Source of the DNA: Rhipicephalus microplus
Taxonomy: Eukaryota; Arthropoda; Arachnida; Ixodida; Ixodidae
Assembly: GCF_043290135.1 (NCBI RefSeq)
Contig: NW_027464604.1
Coordinates: forward strand, 69,501 to 133,500
Length of the DNA stretch: 64,000 nucleotides
Reading direction: 5' to 3'
Positions within the stretch are counted from its first letter, which is position 1; the number at the start of each line of letters is the position of its first letter. The notes under the pieces were generated by a model that searched no databases, was not told where the DNA came from, and saw only the letters and a list, made by a program, of their open reading frames with translations. Positions 1 through 10,309 of this stretch are shown here, piece after piece. A program made the position numbers and the translations under genes.

Positions 1-8
1 AGCCACAA

Positions 9-1868
9 TTATGTTAGGGGGAATCCTGCTCCCTCTAGTCTTGCAACTTGCTTAGCAAAACCCGAACCCAACACATGCCTGCACGATTTTTCTAGAGTGG
101 ATTTAAGGCAGGTGAAAGCGATGGCCCTTTTTACCACCTTTGAGTGGGCTGATCCAAAATTAAGAATTGGTTTCACTGATCGTGGCTCAAAACACCACCA
201 AATATGGGAACTCTGAAACCGAAGTTTAAGATCGAGAAATTGTAAACAGTCGGATTCTGGAACCTCCGATGTGAAGGACAAACCCATGCCTTCTGTTCTG
301 AACACCTTCAACAAATTGTAAACAATATCCGGGAACGTGGCATCCATTATAACAACTAAAAAATCGTCCACATATCGAAAAATACGCATCACAGTTCCGC
401 TTAGGATTGTGTCTACAATGCAATCTATTTTGGCTAAAAAAATTTCACAAAGGACAGGTGCAACGCACGAACCTATACAGACTCCTGAACGCTGGATTAG
501 GGTCTTCCCTTGCCAACCAATGTACGTAGACTTTAGGTAAAAAGCTAGTAATTCAGTGAACGATTCTACAAATATACCACTACTACTTCTGAAACGAAGC
601 TCATCATTGTCTTCCTTGATACATTCCTGAACGCACACTAGGAGCTTATGATTAGGAATCGAAAAAAACATGTCAACATCTATACTGAACGCCAGACAGG
701 AGCTCGTGTCGCGCTCCCTAAGAAACTGAACCACCGCACCCGAATTTTCCACCCGAAAAGGATCATGAACGCACAGCTGCTTCAAATGGCTTTCTAAATA
801 CCTAGATACATTTTTCTGCCACGTATCTGTTTCCATAATTATGGTACGAAAAGGCATGTCAGGCTTATGGGTTTTTATCGTAAAGAACGGGCTCAATTCC
901 AAACCCTGGCTTTTTGCCACAGAGGAGGCCAATCTCTAAAGATTAAGGTCCCGCAAAAGATTAACCGCCTTATCTCTCACCTCGGACAACGTCACAGAGG
1001 CTGGCTTAAAGTTCTTCTCTATAGCTTTACATGCCTTTTCTGAAAACATTCCACTATCCATAATGACAAAGAAACCTTCCTTATCCGCCACAACCGGTCT
1101 TAAATCCCTTCCTACGAGCACTTTAGCCAAATTAAAAACAGGTGAAACATTCCGCGAAATTCCATCAGCTTTGGCTAAGGCACCCACACACTCAACTACA
1201 CACCGTGGGCGTAAGTCTTCTTCCACACGCCTTGAAACTGTCTTAGCAACCACGACTTTTTCAACCGGGTTCATTCGAGGTTCAAAACCGAACTTGGGGC
1301 CCAAACGTAGCACTCACTGAACAGCCTTCGGCAACGGGGAAGCACTTAGGTTCAAAAACTTGCCGCCTTTGTTCGCCGGTTTTCTTTTTGCTGGAAGCGT
1401 CGGTCGCACAGTATTCCAAAGGAACTCACTAAATTCCTTACTTGTTCGACACCAGTCCAGGTAGTCTGAAGAACAGCGGCGCCTTGCATCCTTCGCTGGG
1501 GCGTAACAGAATACACGCATGCAATCCTTGAAAACACGAACCTGCCTCCACAGTTCAGACCTCAAGATACGGCACATTCTTCTTGCATGGCCCGTAGTAG
1601 GCGGAAACCAACCACATGAAGCTTGTAGGTTCGGAGGGCACAAACCTAGACGTGCGTAACACGACGCGAATCTCGCTTGGCACATACACAGCGCAATTAG
1701 TGAAGCCAGGGTGGCCCGATGAGAAGTGCTCAAATTAGAACAAATAAAAGAGCCCTGTGTACAAGAAATATATTGTAACAAAAAAGAAAGTTGGGCGAGT
1801 TGGTGTATATTTATATTAAAAGAAAAGCGGCGCACAAAACGACGGAGACAAAGAAGAGGACCACACAC
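9..1868 (-). pseudogene. PLE-1 N-terminal region and reverse transcriptase, decayed
   Basis: Three minus-strand segments in one reading order: 1868-1314 (N-terminal region ending in an NLS-x5-LP motif), 1313-936 (start of the RT domain) and 932-9 (RT core). They are separated by an in-frame TGA at 1314-1316 and a TAG at 936-938, where PLE-2 has a GAG codon. RT motifs seen: the PLE-type KTHKPD block, motif A, motif B (GVCIGSCVAP) and motif C with YVDD. Motif A is one residue shorter than in PLE-2. Near position 20 a missing base shifts the frame into a stop just before the connector. The enzyme would act in target-primed reverse transcription. The family call is firm; the copy is inactive. Confidence 0.88.
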
Positions 1869-1892
1869 AGCGCTGCACTCACAACTGAAAGT

Positions 1893-2741
1893 TTAATCCG
1901 AGCAACAAGAATTTAAAAAGTAAAAGCCGCGCATGACAAGTGAGGTAGAACGAGATTGAATGATACGCTCATCAATAAAAGTGAACTCTTTTTTGTGCAA
2001 TGTAACCGAGGTCTGGCTTACGCAAGCATCACGTGACTTGTTAATATGATAGGCTTCAGACACCTCACGGGTGAATTGATCGTGGTGCTTAAAAATAATA
2101 ACAGTGTTAGACAGGTGTGCACCCACACGTGGCACAACGCGAAGCCAAATGGGAAGGCGTGCCGTTATGCAAAGAGAGATAGTGCTCCCGCAGCCTTTTA
2201 TTAACTCAGCGGCCCGTCTGTCCCACATAATGAAGACCACAAGATAAAGGAATGCGGTACACCACCCCAACAGCACAAGGCACATACTTATTTCTATGGT
2301 TTACGGCACATTTTTTACATCTGGCTTGTCCTTGTCTAGCTGTTTTGACACAAATGCACATATCTTTCCCAATTTATTGGGTGCCCTAAAAACCACATCA
2401 ACTCCGTAGCGGGAACCAACATTTTCTAACTCATGTGCCAGTTTATGCATATAAGGAATTGCCGCGAACTTCCTTTTTTCCCGATTGATTTTCCTAGCTG
2501 CACGTCCTTTTAAACCACCAATTAACTTATCGCAAACAGCCACAATTATGTTAGGGTGGAATCCTGCTTCCTCTAGTCATGCAAATTGCTTAGCAAAACC
2601 CGAACCCAACACATGCCTGCGCGATTTTTCTAGGGCGGATTTAAGGCAGGTGAAAGCGATGCCCCTCTTTACCACCTTTGAGTGTGCTGATCCAAAATTA
2701 AGAATTGGTTTCCCTGATCGTGGCTCAAAACAGTAGCAAAT
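1893..2741 (-). pseudogene. PLE-1 upstream tail: connector and GIY-YIG endonuclease remnant
   Basis: The minus-strand connector (2543-2301, with the GGLKGRAARK and RAPNKLGK blocks) matches the intact tail of PLE-2 at 7772-8365. A missing A near 2310 shifts the frame just before the GIY-YIG domain. A four-base deletion near 2115 restores the frame for the C-terminal stretch that ends in DERII. The nuclease would nick DNA for target-primed integration in an intact element. The upstream end at about 2741 is truncated inside the connector. Confidence 0.83.
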
Positions 2742-3605
2742 ATGGGCATGTGTTGGGCATGTGTTGGGTTCGGGTTTTGCTAAGCAAGTTGCAAGACTAG
2801 AGGAAGCAGGATTCCCACCTAACATAATTGTGGCTGTTTGCGATAAGTTAATTGGTGGTTTAAAATGTCGTGCAGCTAGGAAAACCAATCGGGAAAAAAT
2901 GAAGTTCTCAGCAATTCCTTATATGCATAAACTGGCACATGGGTTAAAGAATGTTGGTTCCCGCTACGGAGTTGATGTGGTTTTTAGGGCACCCAATAAA
3001 TTGGGAAAGATATGTGCATTGGTGTCAAAACAGCTAGACATTGACAAGCCAGATGTAAATAAATGTGCCGTAAACCATAGAAATAAGTATGTGCCTTGCG
3101 CTGTTGGGGTGGTGTACCGCATTCCTTTATCTTGTGGTCTTCATTATGTGGGACAGACGGGCCGCTGTGTTAATAAAAGGTTGCGGGAGCACTATCTCTC
3201 TTTGCATAACGGCACGCCTTCCCATTTGGCTTCGCATTGTGCCACGTGTGGGTGCACACTTGATCTGTCTAACACTGTTATTATTTTTAAGCACCACGAT
3301 CAATTCACCCGTGAGGTGTCTTAAGCCTATCATATTAACAAGTCACGTGATGCTTGCTTAAGCCAGACCTCGGTTACATTGCACAAAAAAGAGTTCACTT
3401 TTATTGATGAGCGTATCATTTAATCTCGTTGTACCTCACTTGTCATGCGCGGCTTTTACTTTTTAAATTCGTGTTGCTCGGAATAAACTTTCAGTTGTGA
3501 GTGCAGCGCTGTGTGTGGTCCTCTTCTTTGTCTCCATCTTTTTGCGCCCCGCTTTTCTTTTAATATGAATGTACACCAACTCGCCCAACTTTCTATTCTG
3601 TTACA
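2742..3605 (+). repeat. 5' pseudo-LTR (partial tandem copy) of PLE-2
   Basis: This tail-derived block repeats the 3' end of the same element (about 7690-8510 plus 14498-14530). It carries the last connector blocks, the GIY-YIG domain and the 3' noncoding run ending TCTGTTACA. It contains an otherwise open frame, 2761-3324, with a GIY-YIG motif (VVYRIP..LHYVGQTG), stopped by a TAA at 3322-3324 where the intact copy has an extra 15-residue block. Such partial tandem units supply the upstream copy from which PLE transcripts start in known cases. Confidence 0.8.
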
Positions 3606-3614
3606 ATATATTTC

Positions 3615-5081
3615 TTGTACACAGGGCTCTTTTATTTGTTCTATTTGAGCACTTCTCATCGGGCCACCCTGGCTTCACTAATTGCGCTGTGTATGTGCCA
3701 AGCGAGAGTCGCGTCGTGGTACGCACGTCTAGGTTTGTGCCCTCCGAACCTACAAGCTTCATGTGGTTGGTTGCCACCTACTACGGGCCATGCAAGAAGA
3801 ATGTGTCGTATCTTGAGGTCTGAACTGTGGAGGCAGGTTCGTGTTTTCATGGATTGCATGCGTGTATCCTGTTACGCCTCGGGGAAGGATGCAAGGCGCC
3901 GCTGTTCTTCAGACTACCTGGACTGGTGTCGAACAAGTAAGGAATTCAGTGAGTTCCTTTGGAATACTTTGCGACCGACGCTTCCAGCAAAAAGAAAACC
4001 GGCGAACAAAGGCGGCCAGTTTTTGAACCTAAGTGCTTCCCCGTTGCCGAAGGCTGTTCAGTGAGTGCTACGTTCGGGCCCCAAGTTCGGTTTTGAACCT
4101 CGAATGAACCCGGTTGAAAAAGTCGTGGTTGCTAAGACAGTTTCAAGGCGTGTGGAAGAAGACTTACGCCCACGGTGTGTAGTTGAGTGTGTGGATGCCT
4201 TAGCCAAAGCTGATGGAATTGCGCGGAATGTTTCACCTGTTTTTCATTTGGCTAAAGTGCTCGTAGGAAGGGATTTAAGACCGGTTGTGGCGGATAAGGA
4301 AGGTTTCTTTGTCATTATGGATAGTGGAATGTTTTCAGAAAAGGCATGTAAAGCTATAGAGAAGAACCTTAAGCCAGCCTCTGTGACGTTGTCCAAGGTC
4401 AGAGATAAGGCGGTTAATCTTTTGCGGGACCTTAATCTTGAGAGGTTGGCCTCCTCTGTGGCAAAAAGCCAGGGTTTGGAATTGAGCCCGTTCTTTACGA
4501 TAAAAACCCATAAGCCCGACATGCCTTTTCGTACCATTATTACGGAAACAGATACGTGGCAGAAAAATGTATCTAGGTATTTAGAAAGCCATTTGAAGCA
4601 GCTGTACGTTCATGATCCCTTTAGAGTGGAAAATTCGGGTGCGGTGGTTCAGTTTCTTAAGGAGCGCGACACGAGCTCCTGTCTGGCGTTCAGTATAGAT
4701 GTTGTTGACGTGTTTTTTTCGATTCCTAATCATAAGCTCCTAGTGTGCGTTCAGGAATGTATCAAGGAAGACAATGATGAGCTTCGTTTCAGAAGTAGTA
4801 GTGGTATATTTGTAGAATCGTTCACTGAATTACTAGCTTTTTACCTAAAGTCTACGTACATTGGTTGGCAAGGGAAGACCCTAATCCAGCGTTCAGGAGT
4901 CTGTATAGGTTCGTGCGTTGCACCTGTCCTTTGTGAAATTTTTTTAGCCGAAATAGATCGCATTGTAGACAAAACCCTAAGCGGAACTGTGATGCGTATT
5001 TTCCGATATGTGAACGATTTTTTAGTTGTTATAAAGGATGCCACGTTCCCGGATATTGTTTCCAATGTGTTGAAGGTGTAG
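3615..5081 (+). pseudogene. PLE-2 N-terminal region and reverse transcriptase (5' part)
   Basis: Segment 3615-4064 is the N-terminal region. An in-frame TGA at 4062-4064 separates it from 4065-5081, the RT. The same TGA is in PLE-1. RT motifs: KTHKPD block, motif A with SIDVVDVFF, motif B with GVCIGSCVAP, and motif C reading YVND, so one catalytic aspartate is replaced by asparagine. The frame is cut at 5076 by GAGO-1 and continues at 7473. The upstream limit of the frame has no ATG, so the true start is uncertain. The protein would be the polymerase of the element; this copy is certainly inactive. Confidence 0.9.
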
Positions 5082-5305
5082 CGGCGAGAGAAGAGGAGAG
5101 ACGTGAGATGACGTCGAAGGCGGCCGATGGGGCCGAGCCGATCTCGCCACTTTATTGCAGGCCTGAAGCGGAGCCACGTCGGCTACCAGCGTCCAAACCG
5201 CCAGGCCAGAAGCTCGTTCTCATTTTCGCGCAGCTCGAGCTCGCGCCAGCTGCGCGAGAGACGGGGCGTGGTGATGGAAAAAATGATGATGATGATGGCA
5301 CTACA
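5077..5305 (-). repeat. GAGO-1 3' LTR
   Basis: 229 bp, matching 7240-7468 at all but three positions. It ends in a run of GATGAT triplets next to the terminal CTACA on the plus strand. Confidence 0.9.
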
Positions 5306-5326
5306 GGGCTCCCCCCCCCCCTAGCG
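5306..5326 (-). other. GAGO-1 polypurine tract
   Basis: Directly outside the inner edge of the 3' LTR the minus strand reads a ten-G run followed by AGCCC and then the LTR start TGTAG. This is the expected place and composition for the plus-strand primer. Confidence 0.75.
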
Positions 5327-5581
5327 CTTTGCGTGATTTGAACACATATGAAAAAAAAGAAAGAGGGCGACAAATGCTATGTACATGAACGGCAGTCCAT
5401 AAAGTGTTCCTTTGGCAAGTCCAGTTTGTCCACGTTGATGGGCCATTGGTAAGCAGCGGGTCTCTGGTGGGCGACTCTGGGAGTTGCGCAGAGGACGCAG
5501 GAGGAAGTGCCGGGTCGCTGTGGTAGCCGACAAGCGGGTCTCACGGTCACCTGGTCGGACAGGCCGAGAGTGGACCGTGTG

Positions 5582-7195
5582 TCACGAGGTCATGACAGGA
5601 TGGTGGGTGACAATGTTGGCGCTGGGTGCAGAGGACACTATACTGCCGCCTGTTGAGATTAGAGGTCCCGACAGAGCCCTATGATGGTGGTGGTGGTGGT
5701 GGTGATGGTGGGCATGCGCCAGTATCTGCGGCTGGGTGAACGTTGGTACCTGCACCAGGGATCGGTGCTGGTCTGTCTGGAACGCACCCAGTGTGGGCTG
5801 GGCCAGCGTGGTCTGCGTGGGCAGCATGGCCTGCAGCTGTTGGAGCGTCAGTGGCTGTCTCGGGACTATGGCAAACGAGGGGGGCGACATCATGCGTGAC
5901 GGTGCCAGAAAGATGTTGGGCCTTGGCCCCAGGTTCTGTGGAATGACAAGCGTTGGGGTGCCAGGCGGTCCTGGATGTTCCCCATGGGGCCTGGGCCGCG
6001 TCTGAGGTCCCAGGGCCAGGCCCGTGGCATGGGGTGGCCGCAGGGCCAGCTGGACCCCCTGTATCTGTCCCAGAGAGCTCTGGGTCTGCCCCAGTGCGCC
6101 TTGTATCAGAATCGGGCTGTGGCCCAGGCCCGGAATGTACTGGTTCAGCAGGAAAGTGTCGTGCGCAGGACCAGCCGGAAACATACCCGGCTGCGCTGTC
6201 GCGGGGTTCCCGATGAGCAGCGGACTCCCCGTGTTGAGCCCCATCGCGGCTCCGCGCTGCACCGTGGTCGCAGGCTGCGGCGCCGGTACAGGCGCGGGCC
6301 GCGGTGTGGCCTTGTGCTGGGCTGCCCGGGGAGACTGGGACCGGGTGGTCGCCGCTGCCGAAGGCGTCGTCATGTTCGCGCTGCCGCTCGACAGCTTGGG
6401 CAGGATCTGTGGCTGTTTCGGCTGGATGAGCCGGGGGGCACCAGAGGTGCGAGGACTGGGGCTAGCCGAAACCACCTGTGCGACGCCGGGTCTCGACGTA
6501 GGTGCCTGCTGCGGCGCCACGGGCTGGGGGGCGACGGTGGCAGTTGCTTTGGTGGTTGCCGGTGTCGACGCCGACGATGAGGGCAGGCTCTGGCTCCGCG
6601 AAGGCACGGCGCTGGGGCCCGTCGTAGACCACGAAACAGAGACAGGGACAGGGGCGGGGAGCGGGGACGCCGAGGGTGGTCGGCTGCTGGCCGGGGAGGT
6701 GCGAGTGGAATGTGGCGAGGCACCCGGCAGGCCATTGCTGGCACCAGTGGCAGGTGGCGGAGCGGCAGGGGGCACCGTCGTGGAGCTGACCAGCAGCTGC
6801 GGCGAGGAGGAGGCCGAGACGTCTGAGCTGGTGGTCGCGGAAACGGCGAGGGCCACGGTGTCGCGTGCCGTCGCTTGCTCTGCGTGCGCTTGCGTGCGTA
6901 CCTTGCTCTGCGACGCCGGGGAAACCTGCCTGGTGCGGGTAAACGGAAGCGGACGGTATGTGTTGCCGCTGCGGGCGAGCACTGCAGTGCAGAGGGCATC
7001 GTAAGGCTGCGGGCTGGTGCTTGAAGTGGCAGCGAGATGGCGCAACTCTACCGTTAGGGCGTCGAGAAGAACGGCGTGCATCAGCAGCTGGTCCGTGATG
7101 CCATTCAGCGCCAGAACGGCATCGAGCTGCATGAATCTTACCTTGGGGTAGGTTGATTGGTACGGCGGCACTGGTGGGCAGAGTTGCGGGAACAT
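5582..7195 (-). CDS. GAGO-1 Gag-like N-terminus fused to a long Pro/Ser/Gln/His-rich region
   Basis: An intact 537-residue ORF, starting at an ATG about 45 nt inside the 5' LTR. Residues about 5-85 (PPYQSTYPKV through PYDALCTAVLAR) look like the short capsid-like domain that opens many arthropod LTR polyproteins (DUF7041 type). The remaining 450 residues have no zinc knuckle and no enzyme motif. They are rich in P, S, T, A and Q, with a Gln/Leu/Pro-rich segment at about 380-500 and a run of ten histidines near residue 500. That part reads more like a transcription-regulator low-complexity region than nucleocapsid. The ORF is visibly GC-richer than the surrounding PLE. It may be captured host coding sequence; I cannot name a source. 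Confidence 0.72.
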   Translation of the reverse strand: MFPQLCPPVPPYQSTYPKVRFMQLDAVLALNGITDQLLMHAVLLDALTVELRHLAATSSTSPQPYDALCTAVLARSGNTYRPLPFTRTRQVSPASQSKVRTQAHAEQATARDTVALAVSATTSSDVSASSSPQLLVSSTTVPPAAPPPATGASNGLPGASPHSTRTSPASSRPPSASPLPAPVPVSVSWSTTGPSAVPSRSQSLPSSSASTPATTKATATVAPQPVAPQQAPTSRPGVAQVVSASPSPRTSGAPRLIQPKQPQILPKLSSGSANMTTPSAAATTRSQSPRAAQHKATPRPAPVPAPQPATTVQRGAAMGLNTGSPLLIGNPATAQPGMFPAGPAHDTFLLNQYIPGLGHSPILIQGALGQTQSSLGQIQGVQLALRPPHATGLALGPQTRPRPHGEHPGPPGTPTLVIPQNLGPRPNIFLAPSRMMSPPSFAIVPRQPLTLQQLQAMLPTQTTLAQPTLGAFQTDQHRSLVQVPTFTQPQILAHAHHHHHHHHHHRALSGPLISTGGSIVSSAPSANIVTHHPVMTS

Positions 7196-7221
7196 GGCCG
7201 CGGGCCGCTCGGCGAAGGGCG

Positions 7222-7238
7222 TGTTCTCCGGGTCACCA
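7222..7238 (-). other. GAGO-1 primer-binding-like site
   Basis: On the minus strand, one base after the 5' LTR, the sequence TGGTGACCCGGAGAAC begins. A TGG start matches the CCA end of a tRNA. The tRNA is not assigned. Confidence 0.6.
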
Positions 7239-7239
7239 A

Positions 7240-7468
7240 TGTAGCGGCGAGAGAAGAGGAGAGACGTGAGATGACGTCGAAGGCGGCCGATGGGGCCGAG
7301 CCGATCTCGCCACTTTATTGCAGGCCTGAAGCGGAGCCACGTCGGCTACCAGCGTCCAAACCGCCAGGCCAGAAGCTCGTTCTCATTCTCGCGCAGCTCG
7401 AGCTCGCGCCAGCTGCGCGAGAGACGCGGCGCGGTGATGGAAAAAATGATGATGATGATGGCACTACA
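7240..7468 (-). repeat. GAGO-1 5' LTR
   Basis: 229 bp, the partner of 5077-5305. Both copies keep the five-base terminal inverted repeat TGTAG/CTACA. Confidence 0.9.
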
Positions 7469-8365
7469 AAGGTGTTCAGGACAGAAGGCATGGGTTTGTC
7501 CTTCACATCGAAGGTTCCAGAATCCGACTGTTTACAATTTCTCGATCTTAAACTTCGGTTTCAGAGTTCCCATATTTGCTGGTGTTTTGAGCCACGATCA
7601 GTGAAACCAATTCTTAATTTTGGATCAGCCCACTCAAAGGTGGTAAAGAGGGGCATCGCTTTCACCTGCCTCAAATCCGCTCTAGAAAAATCTTGCAGGC
7701 ATGTGTTGGGTTCGGGTTTTGCTAAGCAAGTTTCAAGACTATAGGAAGCAGGATTCCCCCCTAACATAATTGTGGCTGTTTGCGATAAGCTAATTGGTGG
7801 TTTAAAAGGTCGTGCAGCTAGGAAAATCAATCGGGAAAAAATGAAGATCGCAGCAATTCCTTATATGCATAAACTGGCACATGGGTTAAAGAATGTTGGT
7901 TCCCGCTACGGAGTTGATGTGGTTTTTAGGGCACCCAATAAATTGGGAAAGATATGTGCATTGGTGTCAGAACAGCTAGACATTGACAAGCCAGATGTAA
8001 AAAAATGTGCCGTAAACCATAGAAATAAGTATGTGCCTTGCGCTGTTGGGGTGGTGTACCGCATTCCTTTATCTTGTGGTCTTCATTATGTGGGACAGAC
8101 GGGCCACTGTGTTAATAAAAGGTTGCGGGAGCACTATCTCTCTTTGCATAACGGCACGCCTTCCCATTTGGCTTCGCATTGTGCCACGTGTGGGTGCACA
8201 CCTGATCTGTCTAACACTGTTATTATTTTTAAGCACCACGATCAATTCACCCGTGAGGTGTCTGAAGCCTATCATATTAACAAGCCACGTGATGCTTGCG
8301 TAAGCCAGACCTCGGTTACATTGCACAAAAAAGAGTTCACTTTTATTGATGAGCGTATCATTTAA
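7469..8365 (+). pseudogene. PLE-2 RT C-terminus, connector and GIY-YIG endonuclease (3' part)
   Basis: The frame continues from 5076 across the GAGO-1 insertion (LKV then FRTEGMG). A TAG at 7741-7743 interrupts the connector; the last 197 residues (7772-8365) are open and end in a TAA. The GIY-YIG core reads VVYRIP then LHYVGQTGH, with the conserved Arg and His of the catalytic helix (KRLREH) and a Cys/His cluster (HCATCGC) after it. This is the endonuclease that defines canonical Penelope-like elements. The stop and the YVND mutation upstream make the copy inactive, though the nuclease half alone is intact. Confidence 0.88.
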
Positions 8366-8514
8366 TCTCGTTGTGCCTCACTTGTCATGCGCGGCTTTTA
8401 CTTTTTAAATTCTTGTTACTCGGATTAAACTTTCAGTTGTGAGTGCAGCGCTGTGTGTGGTCCCCTTCTTTGTCTCCGTCTTTTTGTGCGCCGCTTTTCT
8501 TTTAATATGAATAT

Positions 8515-8921
8515 TGCCACGTTCCATTTCCCAAGTTTTTGTTATCGTCCCAAAACACCACACGATTCTCAGCGCAAACCGCGCCTGCAGTTTTCTAGAG
8601 GGTTCCGGACTGTAGTAGATCATTTCGATAAGATCACGCCCACTGTGCGAACGCTACAGATTGTTCTGGAACCTACGCCACCGCCAGCGATAACGCTAGA
8701 ACATTCGACGGCAAGAGTATAAATGCCGACGCGCTTCGCCGCTTGTCAGTTGTTGATCGAAGGCCGACGCTCCGTTCGCCGCTATCAGTCTGGGACTGCT
8801 ATCTGTGCGAGACTGCTGCTGTAATTGGACTTTCTGTTTACCGGGCACAGGTTCGCCCAAATAAACAGTTAAATTCCAACAAGAAGTCTCCTGTCTTCGG
8901 CCACGTCACGACCCCGTGACA
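8515..8921 (+). repeat. GYP-1 5' LTR
   Basis: 407 bp. It contains a TATAAAT box at 8718-8724 and an AATAAA polyadenylation signal at 8860-8865, placing U3, R and U5 in the usual order. Confidence 0.95.
8718..8724 (+). promoter_or_regulatory. TATA box in GYP-1 5' LTR
   Basis: TATAAAT lies about 200 bp before the LTR end and about 140 bp before the AATAAA signal, as expected for an LTR RNA polymerase II promoter. The identical copy is in the 3' LTR near 14290. Confidence 0.65.
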
Positions 8922-8923
8922 TC

Positions 8924-8940
8924 TGGTGGAGGTGCTGCTT
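8924..8940 (+). other. GYP-1 primer-binding site
   Basis: Two bases after the 5' LTR comes TGGTGGAGGTGCTGC. GYP-2 has the same twelve bases after its LTR, and GYP-3, GYP-4 and GYP-5 have close variants. The primer tRNA is not assigned. Confidence 0.7.
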
Positions 8941-8945
8941 CGTTC

Positions 8946-10309
8946 ATGTACCGCACGCCCCCGTCAAGCCGTGAACCCAGCCCACGTCGCGGAGAAGACA
9001 CCGACGCCAACCAGGAGCAGCGAACAAGCCGCCGACAGCAAGGGCTACCACCGGAGTACGGGCTTCTACACGACAAGCCGCGGAAGACCAAGGCCATGAC
9101 CGCGACTGCAGCGACAATGACAACCGCAGCGTCCCAGCCCACGATGGTCATGCATCAACCCAGGGAACCACCAATTTTCCATGGGTCATCGTTCGAAGAC
9201 CCGGAGTCCTGGCTAGAGACATACGACCGTGTGGCCGCCCTCAACCACTGGGACCGTGACGAAAAGCTGCGTCGTGTGTTCTTCTATTTAGAAGACACCG
9301 CAAGGACCTGGCTCGAAAATCGGGAGTCCACGCTCCGAACGTGGGATGTTTTCTGCGGCGCATTCCTGCAAACGTTCGCGAGCGTCGCTCGAAAAGAGAG
9401 GGCCGCTGCTATATTAGAGACCCGGGTTCAGCTACCAAATGAAAATGTCGCCATTTTCACAGAAGAAATGACCCGACTATTCCGTCACGCTGACCCAGAC
9501 ATGCCTGAGGAGAAAAAAGTTCGTTTCCTCATGCGAGGGGTCAAACAGGAGCTCTTCGCGGGGCTGATGAGAAACCCACCGAAAACCGTCCAAAAATTTG
9601 TAGCCGAAGCGACCACTATTGAAAAGACCCTGGACATGCGCACCAGACAGTATAATCGTCGCCTGACTGCAGACTGCGCTGCTGCTCAAGCCAGTAACTC
9701 CGGAGACCTGCGTGAAACGATCCGAGCGATCGTGCGGGAAGAGCTGCGCAAGCTGTTGCCTTCGGCGCAGCCTCAAGTGGATTCGATCACCGACATTGTG
9801 CGAGAAGAAGTTCGGCAATCGCTTCAAATTCCCCACGCACCGCTGCCAGAGCCGGAAGCTATGAGTTACGCCGCTGCACTGCGCCACAACGCTACTCCCG
9901 TCCACGCCAAAACGCCGCCCCATCGCACTTCCGTCGACAGACGCCACCGCCGCCACCACCCCCACCGACGTCATACCGTTCGCCAGCGGCCCAGCGCAGT
10001 GCACCGAGGAAGACTGACGTCTGGCGCACCCCTGACCATCGCCCGCTCTGCTACCACTGCGGCGAGGCCGGACACACATACCGCCGTTGCCAGTACCGAC
10101 AGATGGGATTGCGTGGCTTCGCCGTCAATGCACCGCGCCCACAGCCAGGAGAACGACCACGTGACATCGCCGACTACCTGACAGGAGCTCGGTGGACACC
10201 ACGAAGCCCTTCGCGTTCGCCGTCGCCCAGCCGCCGCACGTCACCGCACCACCGACAGTACTCTGGCCCAACGCGGGGCCGGTCTCCTAGCCCGTATCCG
10301 GGAAACTAA
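8946..10309 (+). CDS. gag: GYP-1 Gag (one frameshift)
   Basis: The structural protein forming the virus-like particle. I place the start at the ATG at 8946, because the frame upstream is open only through a GTG in the LTR edge. The capsid-like Retrotrans_gag region (WLETYDRVAALNHW through FVAEATTIEKTL) spans about 9200-9640. The zinc knuckle C-x2-C-x4-H-x4-C lies at about 10049-10090, but in another frame. A one-base shift near 9930-9960 separates the two parts; across the shift the second frame gives a proline run and then the knuckle. An Arg/Ser/Pro-rich tail ends at TAA 10307-10309. GYP-5 has the same knuckle context. The frameshift could be a real mutation or a sequencing error. Confidence 0.88.

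Larger units (their letters stand above)
1..2741 (-). mobile_element. PLE-1, Penelope-like retroelement, minus strand, cut by window edge
   Basis: Read on the minus strand this is a tail segment (2741 to about 1880, connector plus GIY-YIG nuclease) followed directly by the head of a second unit (1868 to 1, N-terminal region plus reverse transcriptase). Such head-to-tail partial units (pLTRs) are characteristic of Penelope-like elements. It mirrors PLE-2, which starts at 2742 on the plus strand, so the two tails diverge from one point. The 3' half of the head copy lies outside the window. Several frame breaks show it is dead. Confidence 0.88.
5077..7468 (-). mobile_element. GAGO-1, gag-only LTR retroelement inserted in PLE-2
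   Basis: A 2,392-bp unit with two 229-bp direct repeats beginning TGTAG and ending CTACA, flanked by the 4-bp duplication AAGG. In minus orientation the order is 5' LTR (7468-7240), a TGG-starting primer-binding-like site (from 7238), one 537-codon ORF (7195-5582), a G-rich polypurine tract (about 5324-5306) and 3' LTR (5305-5077). There is no protease, RT, RNase H or integrase. The LTRs differ at 3 of 229 positions by eye, so insertion is recent. It resembles the TR-GAG class described in plants and must rely on enzymes from another element. Confidence 0.88.
5073..7472. repeat. 4-bp target site duplication AAGG around GAGO-1
   Basis: AAGG at 5073-5076 and again at 7469-7472. PLE-1 has the uninterrupted sequence with one AAGG at the matching place, so the empty site can be read in the same window. 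Confidence 0.92.

Noticed and set aside
2761..3324. GIY-YIG ORF considered as a free-standing homing endonuclease
   Set aside because: Its flanks are PLE connector and PLE 3' sequence, so it is a partial PLE unit.
5953..7004. Several long ORFs on the strand opposite the GAGO-1 gene (up to 326 codons)
   Set aside because: They are antisense shadows in GC-rich sequence; only the minus-strand ORF has a Gag-like domain and fits the LTR, PBS and polypurine orientation.
8916..8945. GTG-started extension of GYP-1 gag into the LTR edge and PBS
   Set aside because: The first ATG is 8946; non-ATG start in the PBS is not supported.
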